Below are positions 23,491 through 33,270 of a DNA stretch of 44,722 nt, one piece after another (within the stretch, counting starts at the first letter, position 1; the number at the start of each line of letters is the position of its first letter). Both the position numbers and the translations under genes were made by a program. The notes beneath the pieces were generated by a model that worked only from the letters and a program-made list of their open reading frames with translations, was not told where the DNA came from and made no database searches. The stretch comes from Nitrospinota bacterium (GTDB lineage Bacteria > Nitrospinota > Nitrospinia > UBA9942), in assembly GCA_016194325.1 (NCBI GenBank), contig JACQBS010000104.1, positions 1 to 44,722 on the forward strand, given 5' to 3'.

Positions 23491-25263
23491 GTGGGCGGTT
23501 ACATCCCTGATGAATTGGTGGAAGAGATAAGGGCTCGCAGCGATATAGTTGAGGTTATATCAGACCGCGTTCTATTAAAAAAGAGCGGAGTCAATTATAA
23601 GGGGCTTTGCCCTTTCCATTCTGAAAAGACCCCATCATTTACTGTAAGTCCTGCAAAGCAGATATTTCATTGTTTTGGGTGTAATGAGGGGGGTAATGTA
23701 TATCAATTCGTAATGAAGATAGAAAACCTCTCCTTTCCTGATTCGGTCTTATTGCTTGCAAGGAGATATGGCATCAATATAGCAGAGCAAAAGGTAAAGG
23801 GTGTAAACAGCAGTCAAAAAAATACTCTTTATGAGGTAAATGCCATGGCCGCTGAGTTCTTCCTGAGACAGTTGTCGGAGTTGCCTCAGGGGAAGACAGC
23901 AAGGGAGTATTTGAGGAAAAGAGGAATAAATGAAGATATTATCGAATCTTTTAAAATAGGGTATGCATCCACTTCGTGGGATGGAATCCATCAATTTTTA
24001 AAGAAAAAAGGGATTTCTGCTGATATTCAAAACAGTGCAGGGTTAGTAAAAGAAAGGGAAAATGGCGGCGGATATGTTGACAGGTTCAGGGAAAGGGTTA
24101 TATTTACAATATCGGATTCAGAGGGCAGGATTGTTGGTTTTGGCGGGAGGGTATTAAACGATACGGATTCAAGGCCAAAATACTTAAATTCACCTGAAAC
24201 ACTTGTTTATAAAAAAGGGAATATACTTTACGGGCTTCATATTACAAAGGATTCCATAAGGAAGAGTAAAGAGGCATTTTTAGTAGAGGGATATTTTGAC
24301 CTCATAACTGCATATCAGCATGGTGTAAAGAATATCATCGCCACATCAGGGACGGCTCTTACGGAAGACCATGCAAGGCTTTTAAGAAGATATACTGAAA
24401 CCGTTACGCTTGTTTTTGACGGGGATGAGGCGGGGAGGAATGCGTCTAACAGGGGTGGAATGGTTCTTCTGAACGGAGGGGTTAAGGTTAAGGTAATTCC
24501 GCTTCCTCAAGGAAATGACCCTGACAGTTTTATTAGAGAAAAAAGTGGAGAGGGTTTTTTAAATATTGCCAGAGAATCAAAGACCTTTATGGAATATATA
24601 ATAAATAAGGAGGCAGCTGGATCAGATTTAAAAAGTATAGATGGGAGGGTAAAGTGTATTAATGCTGTTATTCCATTTTTATCACTAATGAATAACTCTG
24701 TAGAAAAGAGCATGTACATCTCATCACTCGCTGAGAAGACAGGGGTTTCTGAAAAGGCAATAATGGATGAGATGAATAAAAATAAGGTTAAGGATAAGGC
24801 TAAGGATAAGGCTAAGGTCAAGGAAGCCTTAACCTCAACCTTTAATAAGGCTGAGAGAATCCTTGTTCAACTGATGCTTTTGGATAATAAAAATATAGAT
24901 AAGATTAAGAAGAATATTTCAGTTGATAATTTTAAGGATGATGACATGGCAAAGATATCATCTGTCCTATTTACTCTTTCTGACAGTAATGATAATATAT
25001 CTATTTCTCATATAATGGATATGTTGTCAGAAGAGAGGTTAAAGAAGCTGGTATCTGAAATGGTGTTTGAAGATATAGAGTATCAGGAGGTGGATAAAAA
25101 TATATCAGACTGCATAAGATATATAAAGAAAAACAGGATAGATGTAAATGAACTTGTAAATCAGTTAAAAACTGCAGTATCTGAAGGAAATCATAAGCGG
25201 TTTAAGGATCTGCAGGGGCAGATTTTGAAAATAAAACAGAATGCAGTAATACATGATGCATAG
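23491..25263 (+). CDS. dnaG: DNA primase with a repeat-encoded segment
   Basis: A 590-aa primase that makes RNA primers at the fork. The zinc finger (Cys40, His43, Cys61, Cys64) is CPFHSEKTPSF...FHCFGC. The RNA polymerase domain has the TOPRIM motifs LVEGYFDLITAYQHG and VTLVFDGDEAGRNA. A C-terminal helicase-binding region follows. The start is GTG 23491 (MGGYIPDEL), 5 nt after GGAGGG; the GTG at 23485 overlaps that site. Between the core and C-terminal domain (residues 432-451) lies a Lys-rich stretch with alternating KxKx, encoded by ten exact 6-nt units. Other primases have a variable linker here, so the protein should still work. Confidence 0.97.
   Translation: MGGYIPDELVEEIRARSDIVEVISDRVLLKKSGVNYKGLCPFHSEKTPSFTVSPAKQIFHCFGCNEGGNVYQFVMKIENLSFPDSVLLLARRYGINIAEQKVKGVNSSQKNTLYEVNAMAAEFFLRQLSELPQGKTAREYLRKRGINEDIIESFKIGYASTSWDGIHQFLKKKGISADIQNSAGLVKERENGGGYVDRFRERVIFTISDSEGRIVGFGGRVLNDTDSRPKYLNSPETLVYKKGNILYGLHITKDSIRKSKEAFLVEGYFDLITAYQHGVKNIIATSGTALTEDHARLLRRYTETVTLVFDGDEAGRNASNRGGMVLLNGGVKVKVIPLPQGNDPDSFIREKSGEGFLNIARESKTFMEYIINKEAAGSDLKSIDGRVKCINAVIPFLSLMNNSVEKSMYISSLAEKTGVSEKAIMDEMNKNKVKDKAKDKAKVKEALTSTFNKAERILVQLMLLDNKNIDKIKKNISVDNFKDDDMAKISSVLFTLSDSNDNISISHIMDMLSEERLKKLVSEMVFEDIEYQEVDKNISDCIRYIKKNRIDVNELVNQLKTAVSEGNHKRFKDLQGQILKIKQNAVIHDA
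24784..24843. repeat. Ten 6-nt units, palindromic, in frame inside dnaG
   Basis: Seven units of AAGGnn (AAGGTT, AAGGAT, AAGGCT and so on) are followed by inverted units GCCTTA, ACCTCA, ACCTTT, 60 nt in all. The units are in codon phase, so every unit adds a Lys and a variable residue. Confidence 0.9.
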
Positions 25264-25344
25264 TATGTTATACATATAGTAAGATGAATTTAATTTTGCA
25301 TATTGTATCTAAGATATATGCATAGCTTGGAGGAAAAACGAATT

Positions 25345-27090
25345 ATGGGAAGAAGACCAAAGATGACGGAGGTAAATCGTCTTATCTCTATGGGAAAAGA
25401 GAAGGGGTATCTTACCTATGAAGAGGTTAATGATGTGCTCCCTCCGGACATTGTATCGGCAGAGCAGATTGATGACATAATGATGCTTTTTGGCGAGATG
25501 GATATAGAGCTTGTTGAGTCAGGGCAGAAGAGCCAGAAGGTTACACTGGCAATTGAAGAAAAGGAGAGGATAGAGGAGGAGTTTAAATTTGAAGAGGAGG
25601 CATTGATATCTTCCGATGACCCTGTGAGGTTATATCTTAAAGAGATGGGGACTGTACCTCTGCTTACAAGAGAGGGCGAGGTGGAGATTGCCAAAAGGAT
25701 TGAAGAGGGGCAGAATGAGGTTATCCATGCAGTTGTAAACTGCCCTATCACAATAAGGGAGATAGCCTATCTTGGCGAGAAACTGAAGGGCGGAAAGATG
25801 CCTGTTCAGGAGGTTGTAAATTGGGGAGATGTGGATGAGGCGGATGGAAGCAAGATAAGGGAAGAGACCAAAAGGGTATTGAAGCTGATCAAGGAGTTAA
25901 AGGTTGCAAGCAATAAGTTGAACAGCCTTAAGGCGAAGCTTAAGGGCAAGCTTAATGATAAGAAGAGAGGAAAGCTGTTAGAGAATGAGAAGATAGCGAA
26001 AGGTCATATAGCAAAAATTATAAAAGATATAAATCTTGACCAGACTCAGATGGACAGGATAATACAGAAGATAGCTGGATTTGTGGAGAGGATACAGGAG
26101 GCAGAGGATGTAATATTTCAGTATTATAAAGAGTTGAAAATTACAGCAGAAGACTATAAGGTTCTTTTAAAGAATATGAAGAAGAGTGGTAATCTGGTCA
26201 AATTGGGGAACGGAAGGGGTATTCCCAAAAAGGTGATTCTGGAATTGGGAAAGAATGTAAAAGGCATAAACAGAAAGATACAGAGGATAGAGAATGAAGC
26301 CGGAATGACGAGAAATGAACTTGTGGAGACAATTAAGGCAATAGAGAGGGGGATGACAAAGGATAAACTTGCAAAGAGGGAGCTGGCTGAGGCAAATTTG
26401 AGGCTGGTTGTCAGTATTGCAAAGAAATATACAAACAGGGGGCTTCAATTCCTTGACCTCATTCAGGAGGGGAATATAGGGCTGATGAAAGCTGTGGATA
26501 AATTTGAATACCGCCGTGGATATAAATTCAGCACCTATGCTACATGGTGGATTAGACAGGCTATTACCAGGGCGATTGCAGACCAGGCGAGGACAATTCG
26601 TATCCCTGTCCACATGATTGAGACTATAAACAAGCTGATAAGGACATCAAGGCAGCTTGTCCAGGAGATAGGCAGAGAGCCTACATCAGAAGAGATTGCG
26701 GAGAGGATGAATCTCCCGGTAGAGAAGGTGAGGAAGGTCCTGAAGATTGCAAAAGAGCCTATATCCTTAGAGACACCTATTGGTGAAGAGGAAGACAGTC
26801 ATCTGGGTGATTTCATAGAGGATAAAAAGGTTATTTCTCCTATAGAATCGGTAGTGAGGATGAACCTGAAGGATCAGACATTAAAGGTTCTTCAGACACT
26901 GGCTTCAAGGGAAGAGAAGGTCTTAAGGAAGAGGTTTGGGATTGGTGTGGACAGCGAGCATACACTTGAAGAGGTGGGGCAGGATTTTGACGTTACAAGG
27001 GAGAGGATAAGGCAGATAGAGTCAAAGGCATTAAGAAAGCTTAGACACCCCAGCAGGAGTAAATTGCTGAAGAGTTTTATTGAAGGATAA
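25345..27090 (+). CDS. rpoD: RNA polymerase sigma factor RpoD (sigma70)
   Basis: The 581-aa housekeeping sigma factor. It has region 1.1 (about 5-60), region 1.2 ([22 protein letters not shown]), a large non-conserved region between 1.2 and 2.1, region 2 ([59 protein letters not shown]) and regions 3 and 4, with the 4.2 helix-turn-helix [20 protein letters not shown]. The start ATG 25345 ([10 protein letters not shown]) is chosen because GGAGG (25329-25333) lies 11 nt upstream; ATG 25318 and TTG 25303 are less likely. It closes the macromolecular synthesis operon. The palindromic element begins right after its stop. Confidence 0.97.
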   Translation: MGRRPKMTEVNRLISMGKEKGYLTYEEVNDVLPPDIVSAEQIDDIMMLFGEMDIELVESGQKSQKVTLAIEEKERIEEEFKFEEEALISSDDPVRLYLKEMGTVPLLTREGEVEIAKRIEEGQNEVIHAVVNCPITIREIAYLGEKLKGGKMPVQEVVNWGDVDEADGSKIREETKRVLKLIKELKVASNKLNSLKAKLKGKLNDKKRGKLLENEKIAKGHIAKIIKDINLDQTQMDRIIQKIAGFVERIQEAEDVIFQYYKELKITAEDYKVLLKNMKKSGNLVKLGNGRGIPKKVILELGKNVKGINRKIQRIENEAGMTRNELVETIKAIERGMTKDKLAKRELAEANLRLVVSIAKKYTNRGLQFLDLIQEGNIGLMKAVDKFEYRRGYKFSTYATWWIRQAITRAIADQARTIRIPVHMIETINKLIRTSRQLVQEIGREPTSEEIAERMNLPVEKVRKVLKIAKEPISLETPIGEEEDSHLGDFIEDKKVISPIESVVRMNLKDQTLKVLQTLASREEKVLRKRFGIGVDSEHTLEEVGQDFDVTRERIRQIESKALRKLRHPSRSKLLKSFIEG

Positions 27091-27185
27091 AAGAGTATCA
27101 AAGAGTCAGAGTGTCAAAGTATCAAAGTATGAAAGCATCAAGGATTTCTCTGACTCTCTGACACTATGATGCTTTGACACTTTAC
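27091..27185. repeat. Palindromic element with 8-nt units (GAGTATCA type)
   Basis: The left arm consists of six 8-nt units such as GAGTATCA and AAGAGTCA. The right arm has units such as TTCTCTGA, CTCTCTGA, CACTATGA, which read as their inverse. It starts directly after the rpoD stop and ends 6 nt before the tRNA-Met gene. Confidence 0.85.
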
Positions 27186-27191
27186 TTATGG

Positions 27192-27264
27192 GGGCCCATA
27201 GCTCAGCTGGAAGAGCTACCGGCTCATAACCGGTAGGTCCCTGGTTCGAACCCAGGTGGGCCCA
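27192..27264 (+). tRNA. tRNA with CAU anticodon (tRNA-Met, or tRNA-Ile2)
   Basis: A full cloverleaf of 73 nt. The acceptor stem GGGCCCA (27192-27198) pairs with TGGGCCC (27257-27263). The D arm is GCTC/GAGC. The anticodon stem ACCGG/CCGGT holds loop CTCATAA with anticodon CAT at 27225-27227. The T arm is CCTGG-TTCGAAC-CCAGG. The discriminator is A and the CCA end is not encoded. The first base pair is G-C, unlike a normal initiator with C1-A72. A CAU anticodon can also be tRNA-Ile2 after lysidine modification. Confidence 0.93.
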
Positions 27265-27284
27265 TTAATCAAAATAAGAGATTA

Positions 27285-27399
27285 GCCACAGATTTGCACT
27301 GACTTTTATAAAACAGGTAGAGATAAAGGTATAGCAGAGAAAAAATCTTTACCTTTACTTGTGCCTTTACCTTGTCGTTAAGTCTGTGTCCTCTGTGGC
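27285..27399. repeat. GCCACAGA palindrome between two tRNA genes
   Basis: The outer arms are GCCACAGATTTGCACTGACTTT and its partner AGTCTGTGTCCTCTGTGGC, with an inner inverted pair (GTAGAGATAAAGGTATAGC against CTTTACC, CTTTACCTT). It separates the tRNA-Met and tRNA-Thr genes. Confidence 0.8.
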
Positions 27400-27409
27400 A
27401 AATCTCTAT

Positions 27410-27484
27410 GCCGATGTAGCTCAGGGGCAGAGCAGCTGATTCGTAATCAGCAGGTCATGGGTTCAATTCCCATCATCGGCTCCA
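27410..27484 (+). tRNA. tRNA-Thr (CGU)
   Basis: A full cloverleaf. The acceptor stem GCCGATG (27410-27416) pairs with CATCGGC (27474-27480), discriminator T, and the CCA end is encoded (27482-27484). The anticodon loop TTCGTAA carries CGT (27442-27444). The T arm has GTTCAATTC. Its sister tRNA-Met lacks an encoded CCA, so the two genes differ in 3' processing. Confidence 0.96.
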
Positions 27485-27512
27485 ATGAAATTAAATAGTT
27501 ACGCATTAGCTA

Positions 27513-27541
27513 TTGCCTCCCTTGCAGTAAAATTGTATAGT
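27513..27541 (+). promoter_or_regulatory. Predicted promoter of the GT2 gene, leaderless type
   Basis: TTGCCT (27513-27518), 17-nt spacer, TATAGT (27536-27541), then 7 nt to the ATG at 27549. There is no Shine-Dalgarno, so transcription could start at or next to the start codon. Confidence 0.5.
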
Positions 27542-27548
27542 TTTTGTA

Positions 27549-28505
27549 ATGAAGAATAAACTTATAATGGGAAAAGTTAGAACTCTCTCCATCATAATTG
27601 TCAGCTATAATGCCAAAGAACATCTAAAGAACTGCCTAAACTCGGTCTATTCAAATCATCATATATCAGATGTTGAAACAATTGTTGTGGACAATAGGTC
27701 TGTTGACGAAAGTCCTGATATGATAAGGACAGAGTTTCCTCATGTTAGATTGATAGAGAATAAAGAAAATATGGGTTTTGCCAAGGCAAATAATATTGCA
27801 ATAAGAGAGAGTTCAGGTAAATATATATTGCTTTTGAATAATGATACTATACTGATGCCAGACTCGCTTGATATCATGACAATAATAATGGACAATTCTC
27901 CTGATACAGGTGTGCTTGGATGCCAGCTGGTCAACAGAGATGAGAGTCTTCAAGAATCATTCAACCGTGTGCCTGATATCTTTACAGAGTTTATAAGAAA
28001 GAGCATATATAATCAGAGTATAGGGAGTATGAATAATATCTTTGGAAAGTATCTCTACAAAAAGTATCAGAAAGAGCAGGAGGTGGACTGGGTAACTGGT
28101 TCGTGCATGATGATAAGGAGGAATGTTTTGGAAGATGTAGGGCTTCTTGATGAGAATTTTTTCATGTATTTTGAGGATGTTGACCTGTGCTGCAGGATAA
28201 GAAAGAACGGCTGGAAGATAAAATATACCCCAGTGGCAAAGGTGGTTCATATAGGCGGCAGGAGCGCCCAATCAAATGTTACTAAGGCTTTTATAGAATA
28301 CAGGATGAGCCAGCTTTATTTTTATAAAAAGTATCACGGAACACTTAATCTGCAAATCCTTAAGATTTACCTGTTACTAAAACTTATTTACAATACAAAT
28401 ATATATTTCTGGCGATTTGTGTTCAAGAAAGAGAAAAAGAGAGAGGCAATGAAAGATATCAATTTCATGGGCAGGCTTTTTGGTGTGGTTTTAAGGTATA
28501 ATTAA
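27549..28505 (+). CDS. Glycosyltransferase family 2 (rhamnosyltransferase-like)
   Basis: A 318-aa GT-A enzyme. It starts with LSIIIVSYNAKEHLKNCLNSVYS, has the DDxD-like nucleotide-binding region LENKENMGFAKANNIAIRESSGKYILLLNNDTIL, and the EDVDLCCRIRKNGWKI acceptor-site signature. The C-terminus has a hydrophobic and basic stretch, typical of the dTDP-rhamnosyl/rhamnan family, which anchors the enzyme at the membrane. It runs convergent to the next glycosyltransferase with a 5-bp gap. The first ATG is used; an in-frame ATG is at 27567. The sugar donor is not certain. Confidence 0.9.
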   Translation: MKNKLIMGKVRTLSIIIVSYNAKEHLKNCLNSVYSNHHISDVETIVVDNRSVDESPDMIRTEFPHVRLIENKENMGFAKANNIAIRESSGKYILLLNNDTILMPDSLDIMTIIMDNSPDTGVLGCQLVNRDESLQESFNRVPDIFTEFIRKSIYNQSIGSMNNIFGKYLYKKYQKEQEVDWVTGSCMMIRRNVLEDVGLLDENFFMYFEDVDLCCRIRKNGWKIKYTPVAKVVHIGGRSAQSNVTKAFIEYRMSQLYFYKKYHGTLNLQILKIYLLLKLIYNTNIYFWRFVFKKEKKREAMKDINFMGRLFGVVLRYN

Positions 28506-28510
28506 AAAGT

Positions 28511-29668
28511 TTATTTAATATCTTTATAAATACTGTAAAGCCTTTCTGTGATGGAACTCCATGTGAAATTTTGAAGCACCCTATTCCTTCCCATTTTTCC
28601 TAATTTTTCACGCAAATTAGAATCTGATACCAATTCTTCCAAGATTTTTGATAGGGCAGATATATTGCCCTCTTCAAAAATAAATCCTGCCTCACCAATG
28701 ATATCGGGAATCTCTCCTGATGAAGAGCCTACTACTACAGTTCCGCAAGCCATTGCCTCTATTAAAACCCTTCCAAACTGTTCCTTCCATCTATCAGTGG
28801 TTAAGGATGGTAAAACAAGAACATCTATTTTGGAATATATAATCGGTAGCTGATAGTTTGGAACGGCATCAATGAAAACGATTTTTTCTTTAATTCCTAA
28901 TTCAGATGCGAGGCTCTCAAATCTTTTTCTCTCTCCGTTTCCAATTATCAAAAGCTCAAAGTCTGAAGTGCGTTTTAATAAATTTGATACAGCTTCAAGT
29001 AGTAAGGACAATCCCTTTTCGTATGAAAGTCTCCCTACATAACCTATTCGTACTTTATCCCTTTTATTTAAAAAGGGGTAATCAGGGAGAAATCCTTCAG
29101 TTTTTTTAAAGAGGGTTTCATCAAGACCTACAGGAAGCTGTTTTATTGTTCCAGAATAACCCTTGCCTCTCCAGACCGATTCTCCCTCTTTCGGTATTGA
29201 GATTAGTAGATTGGTATTATTTAAAACAAATCTCTCAATAAATGAAAATGGAAAATTCTGAGGAATAATCATATTTTCAAAGCTCTGAACTATAATTTTT
29301 GAAGGAGGTGAAACTATTTTAGCTGAGGCTACCATCTGGAAACATGCTAAAGAATAAGGCTCTTCAAAGATATGGACAATATCAGGCTTGAATTTACAGA
29401 ATAACCGGCATAAAGAATTTATCTGCGGATAAAAGAAGCCCTTAATTCTATTGCGGAATATTACAGGGAATGAAAAGAGACTGTATTCGTTAGATTTGTT
29501 TCGCTCACTACATGCTTCATCTGAATTGTCAATCCTTTGCAGCCTTCCTCCCTCAGTCCATGCCTTTGGACAGATTACTGTAAGCTCATATCCCTTTTTT
29601 ACTATTTCCTTAAAGAGCTTTCTGTATTCAGGTTCAACTGCCGCATGCCATGTGAATAGTATCCTCAT
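28511..29668 (-). CDS. Glycosyltransferase family 4
   Basis: A 385-aa GT-B enzyme. The N-terminal domain begins [22 protein letters not shown]; the middle FKPDIVHIFEEPYSLACFQMV is the usual donor/acceptor linker; the C-terminal domain has RIGYVGRLSYEKGLSLLLEAV and the E-x7-E region EQFGRVLIEAMACGTVVVGSSSGEIPDIIGEAG. The YPFLNKRDK segment lies on a short CCCTTTT/AAAAGGG hairpin, possibly another dispersed repeat. Its start overlaps the end of the neighbouring GT4 gene by 4 bp (ATGA), so the genes are coupled. Product unknown beyond being a hexosyltransferase of the polysaccharide cluster. Confidence 0.9.
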   Translation of the reverse strand: MRILFTWHAAVEPEYRKLFKEIVKKGYELTVICPKAWTEGGRLQRIDNSDEACSERNKSNEYSLFSFPVIFRNRIKGFFYPQINSLCRLFCKFKPDIVHIFEEPYSLACFQMVASAKIVSPPSKIIVQSFENMIIPQNFPFSFIERFVLNNTNLLISIPKEGESVWRGKGYSGTIKQLPVGLDETLFKKTEGFLPDYPFLNKRDKVRIGYVGRLSYEKGLSLLLEAVSNLLKRTSDFELLIIGNGERKRFESLASELGIKEKIVFIDAVPNYQLPIIYSKIDVLVLPSLTTDRWKEQFGRVLIEAMACGTVVVGSSSGEIPDIIGEAGFIFEEGNISALSKILEELVSDSNLREKLGKMGRNRVLQNFTWSSITERLYSIYKDIK

Positions 29669-30771
29669 TTTAGGTTCTCAAAGACCTTTAATGTTTCCAT
29701 TGCCGTATTTTCCCAAGAAAATCTTTTTGCCTGTTCTAACCCTGCATTACGAAGCCTATTTCTATATTCAGTATCTGATAACATCTGCTTTATTGCATTA
29801 GCTATCTCCTCCTCGCTATAAGGATTGACCAATATCCCTGCATCTCCCACAACCTCAGGCATAGCTGAACAGTTTGATGTGATGACAGGGCAGCCAGATG
29901 CCATCGCCTCTAAAATAGGCAAGCCAAATCCTTCATGAAGAGACGGGAAGACCAATGCATTAGCACTACCGAGAAGGATGGGCATATCTTCTGTAGATAT
30001 ATAGCCCGTTAAAATTACATCCTTTTCAAGATTCAAGGACTTTATCAGGCTGACAATTTCATCATATGCCTCCCCTCTTTTTCCTGTAATGACCAGTTGA
30101 TGATTAATAACCCCTTTTGATTTGCAGATGTAAAATGCCTTAATGAGTCTTGGTAAATTTTTCCTGTACCAAAGGAGACTACTTGTATTTATGATGAAAT
30201 TGCCTTTTATTCCATATTTATTTTTAACACTGCGGATTAAGTCATCATCAGTATACAGCTTATATAATTCTTCATTGCAGCCTAACGGAGTTACAATAAT
30301 ATTGTCAGGGTTTATATTGCATTTTTCAATAATATCTCTCTTGGTTGATTCCGAGATGGCAATAATTTTATCAGCAGCCTTGAGTGCATATTTAACTGCC
30401 ATCCAGAAATGGACTTTTCCACTTATTGATATACGATTGCTGAAGATTAAACCCATAAGGTCATAGCATACAACAACTGTCCTGGGCCTTTTAAGAAAGG
30501 GAACCATTTCCTTTGGGATAAAGAGCAGGTCGTATTTATCATCTATAAATTCAAATGGTAAACGAAGATATGACCAGAACTTGGGGAAGGAGAGTATTCT
30601 TTCTCTAAAGTTATCGGCTCCTATTTTATGGATAAAGGGTTCATTTGAGTAAAGCACATACTCATTTTTTCTGTCTATTTTTGAAAGTGATTTTAGCAGG
30701 TTGTAGGTATATATACCAATTCCGGTGATATTATTCTCACTAAGGACCTTTGCATGAACAGCTATTCTCAT
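29665..30771 (-). CDS. Glycosyltransferase family 4
   Basis: A 368-aa GT-B enzyme. It has [29 protein letters not shown] at the N-terminus, a membrane-proximal mid-domain ([36 protein letters not shown]) and the C-terminal donor site with [19 protein letters not shown] and the E-x7-E motif [22 protein letters not shown]. It is closely related in plan to the enzyme at 19994-21109. Both ends overlap the neighbouring genes by 4 bp, which shows tight operon packing. The sugar is not identified. Confidence 0.92.
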   Translation of the reverse strand: MRIAVHAKVLSENNITGIGIYTYNLLKSLSKIDRKNEYVLYSNEPFIHKIGADNFRERILSFPKFWSYLRLPFEFIDDKYDLLFIPKEMVPFLKRPRTVVVCYDLMGLIFSNRISISGKVHFWMAVKYALKAADKIIAISESTKRDIIEKCNINPDNIIVTPLGCNEELYKLYTDDDLIRSVKNKYGIKGNFIINTSSLLWYRKNLPRLIKAFYICKSKGVINHQLVITGKRGEAYDEIVSLIKSLNLEKDVILTGYISTEDMPILLGSANALVFPSLHEGFGLPILEAMASGCPVITSNCSAMPEVVGDAGILVNPYSEEEIANAIKQMLSDTEYRNRLRNAGLEQAKRFSWENTAMETLKVFENLK

Positions 30772-31703
30772 AGATTCCCCTTTTCTTTGCTCAGTGTTAC
30801 TACAGGTTTCAGCCTCGCCAGACAGTAAAGCCCTCCCCCCTGAAGTTTTAGAAGACTTAAAATTGGTGCAAGCGGTATTGTAACAAGTTTAAGGGCAGTA
30901 TCCTTTATTTTCATTAAGGTTGCAGCCCTATGGATAATAGCCTGGTCATTATGGGTTTTACCTTTCAGAATTAGTTTATGGGCGATACGAAATCTTATTT
31001 TTGTCTTTATATACCCTATCAAATCATCAGTGGTTAATTTTTTTGTAGTCACCTTAATTATCTCAAATCCCCTTTTCTCAAGGAAAGAACTGATGGAAGA
31101 GGCATTCCAGCGTGTCAGATGATTCGGAGGATAATCTCCATCACCCAACGGGTCTAAAAATCTCTCACGATTAGGAACGCTGAGTGCAATATAGCCTCCG
31201 GGTTTAAGCCCTGTCTTTATCAATTTTATAAAATTATTGGGGCTGTCCATATGCTCCAGAACCTCAAAAAAAGTAATTACATCAAATTTTTTGTTTGGAT
31301 AGGAGTCAATTAAATTTTCCAGTGTTATAGAAAAAACTTCATTCAGACCAAACTGTTCTCTGGCTATTCTGATATTTTCTTTGTCAAAGTCAATCCCCAC
31401 AACTTTATAACCAAGCTTTTGTGCCTCCTTCATAAAAACTCCATTTCCGCATCCTACATCCAATAGGCTGTCACCAAATACCTTCCCATCATGGATGAAT
31501 TGGTCATGATGCCATGATATGGTTGTATCGCATAGTGTCTTTCCTAATATATACAGTTCAGATTCTTCATACCATTCAGAGCCGGGGTTTTTCATTGGAT
31601 GTGAAAATACAACATCACATTTGCGGCAATGATAAAGTTTATACTCTTTCCATGTTTCTATAAGATTAAAAACATCTTCCTTTTCACAAACAGGGCACTG
31701 CAT
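30768..31703 (-). CDS. SAM-dependent methyltransferase with N-terminal zinc ribbon
   Basis: A 311-aa class I methyltransferase. The N-terminal Cys3-x2-Cys6 and Cys26-x2-Cys29 form a small zinc ribbon, seen in polysaccharide-cluster methyltransferases. Motif I is LLDVGCGNGVFMKEAQKLG with the acidic residue in VVGIDFD. The usual EVLEHMDSP and LKPGGYIALSVPN segments follow. A C-terminal Lys-rich region ends the protein. It probably methylates a sugar or nucleotide-sugar intermediate; the substrate cannot be read. Its ATG overlaps the upstream flippase stop by one base (TAATG). Confidence 0.88.
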   Translation of the reverse strand: MQCPVCEKEDVFNLIETWKEYKLYHCRKCDVVFSHPMKNPGSEWYEESELYILGKTLCDTTISWHHDQFIHDGKVFGDSLLDVGCGNGVFMKEAQKLGYKVVGIDFDKENIRIAREQFGLNEVFSITLENLIDSYPNKKFDVITFFEVLEHMDSPNNFIKLIKTGLKPGGYIALSVPNRERFLDPLGDGDYPPNHLTRWNASSISSFLEKRGFEIIKVTTKKLTTDDLIGYIKTKIRFRIAHKLILKGKTHNDQAIIHRAATLMKIKDTALKLVTIPLAPILSLLKLQGGGLYCLARLKPVVTLSKEKGNL

Positions 31704-33145
31704 TATAATTTTCCTTTATAAGTATTAAAAGAGGTTATCACCGTCTCCTTTACTCCTGCTGAAATAAAGAGTGAACCAACTGAAAATATTCCCCATCCAA
31801 TGAAAGGTATTACCATATTTCCCATTACAGTTGAATACCACGATATGAACATGATTCCTACACCGATTATAAATGATAATGTTACTGTTTTATAATCAAG
31901 TTTTCCACAGTACTTATTATATCCATATATGAAAAGATACCCTGCTGACATTGCTATGAGATGGGTAACCGGGACTGATAGAGCATCCAAAGGAGATGCG
32001 AGAATGGACATTGAAATCCAGTAAATTACGGCATGAAGAATATTTTGTCTTAAGACAATATCAGCATGTCCCTTTGAGATTAGGGCTGAAAGGATGATGG
32101 AAAATAAGGCAGAGGCAGTTACCGGGAGGGCTGCTATTAATATAACATTCTCCATCCCTCTCCACTTATCTCCGTATATAAGGGGAACCCATAATGGAGA
32201 GAGAGATGCTATACCCATAGTCAAGGGTATATAAATAAATGAGAGCAGTTGTAGTGCCTTATGAACAGCATTATTAAATAGTTCCTTTTCATTCTGAAGT
32301 CTGGAAAATGCAGTCAGGCTGACCCTTTGAAAGATAGTGGCAATGATCATAGTATATCCTAATACGGTATATGCCAACTGAGCCATACCGAGAGCCTTTA
32401 CACCTGCTATAGAACCAACCAGTACAGGAGGGGCTAATACTATTAGCCATACAGTAAATTCCGAGCCAAATATTGGATATGCTGTCTGAATTAAAGAGGT
32501 TATAGCCTTTTTATTTATTAATAGGCCGGGACGAAATCGTGTCAGAGTTACAGATAATAAAGCAGGCAGGAACCCCCTTAAAATATTTCCTAAAGTTAAT
32601 CCTAATAACCCTGCCCCTGCAAAAGTGCATATTACAGCTACAAGATTAAAAATTAGAATCTCACTTACTTCAACTATCCCGACCTTCTTATATTCAAATC
32701 TTCTCTCCATTAGGGCAATTGGGATACTATGCCAGCTATAGAAGTATGCACCTATACCAGCAGAGGCTATTAAAGAGAGCAGTTCTTTATGTCCATACCA
32801 GCGGGCTGAGATTGGTGAAATTATCAAAATGGCAACAACTGAAGAGAGTATTGCCAATCCCTGCTGAAAAGTAAAGGCAGTTATATATTCTTCTGTCGAT
32901 GAGATTGAAGGTAATCTGATCAGATATGTTTTGATTCCAAAATCTATTACCCCCCTGCATATAAGAAATATTGTATATGAGATGAAATAAAGGCCGAGAA
33001 TTTCGGGACCCAAAGTGCGGGCAAGGATAAGGCTGCCGGTGAAGTTAATGAGGAATCCTGCAATGTGACGTAGAAATAATGCCCTGCCACCTTTGAATAC
33101 TGCTGATTTTAAATCTTCAATGGAAATTTTTGACTCAGTTAGCAT
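31703..33145 (-). CDS. Oligosaccharide flippase (Wzx-type, MATE/PST superfamily)
   Basis: A 480-aa membrane protein with 12-14 helices, the standard size and layout of polysaccharide/O-antigen flippases of the MVF/PST group. Near the N-terminus is the pattern AVFKGGRALFLRHIAGFLINF-GSLILARTLGPEILGLYF, typical of the family. It would carry undecaprenyl-pyrophosphate-linked repeat units across the inner membrane. It begins the minus-strand run of coupled genes that ends with the GT4 at 28511. The sequence gives no information on glycan identity. No polymerase (Wzy) or chain-length gene is seen in the window. Confidence 0.9.
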   Translation of the reverse strand: MLTESKISIEDLKSAVFKGGRALFLRHIAGFLINFTGSLILARTLGPEILGLYFISYTIFLICRGVIDFGIKTYLIRLPSISSTEEYITAFTFQQGLAILSSVVAILIISPISARWYGHKELLSLIASAGIGAYFYSWHSIPIALMERRFEYKKVGIVEVSEILIFNLVAVICTFAGAGLLGLTLGNILRGFLPALLSVTLTRFRPGLLINKKAITSLIQTAYPIFGSEFTVWLIVLAPPVLVGSIAGVKALGMAQLAYTVLGYTMIIATIFQRVSLTAFSRLQNEKELFNNAVHKALQLLSFIYIPLTMGIASLSPLWVPLIYGDKWRGMENVILIAALPVTASALFSIILSALISKGHADIVLRQNILHAVIYWISMSILASPLDALSVPVTHLIAMSAGYLFIYGYNKYCGKLDYKTVTLSFIIGVGIMFISWYSTVMGNMVIPFIGWGIFSVGSLFISAGVKETVITSFNTYKGKL

Positions 33146-33270
33146 GTGAGATGTATTGTTGCTATTACATATTTGGAATTACTAAGTTTATTATAAAGTT
33201 TACAGTCCTCATCAGTCCTCTCCTCAATAACCTTAATTTTTTTTGATTTAAAGTAATCACTTACCTCTTG

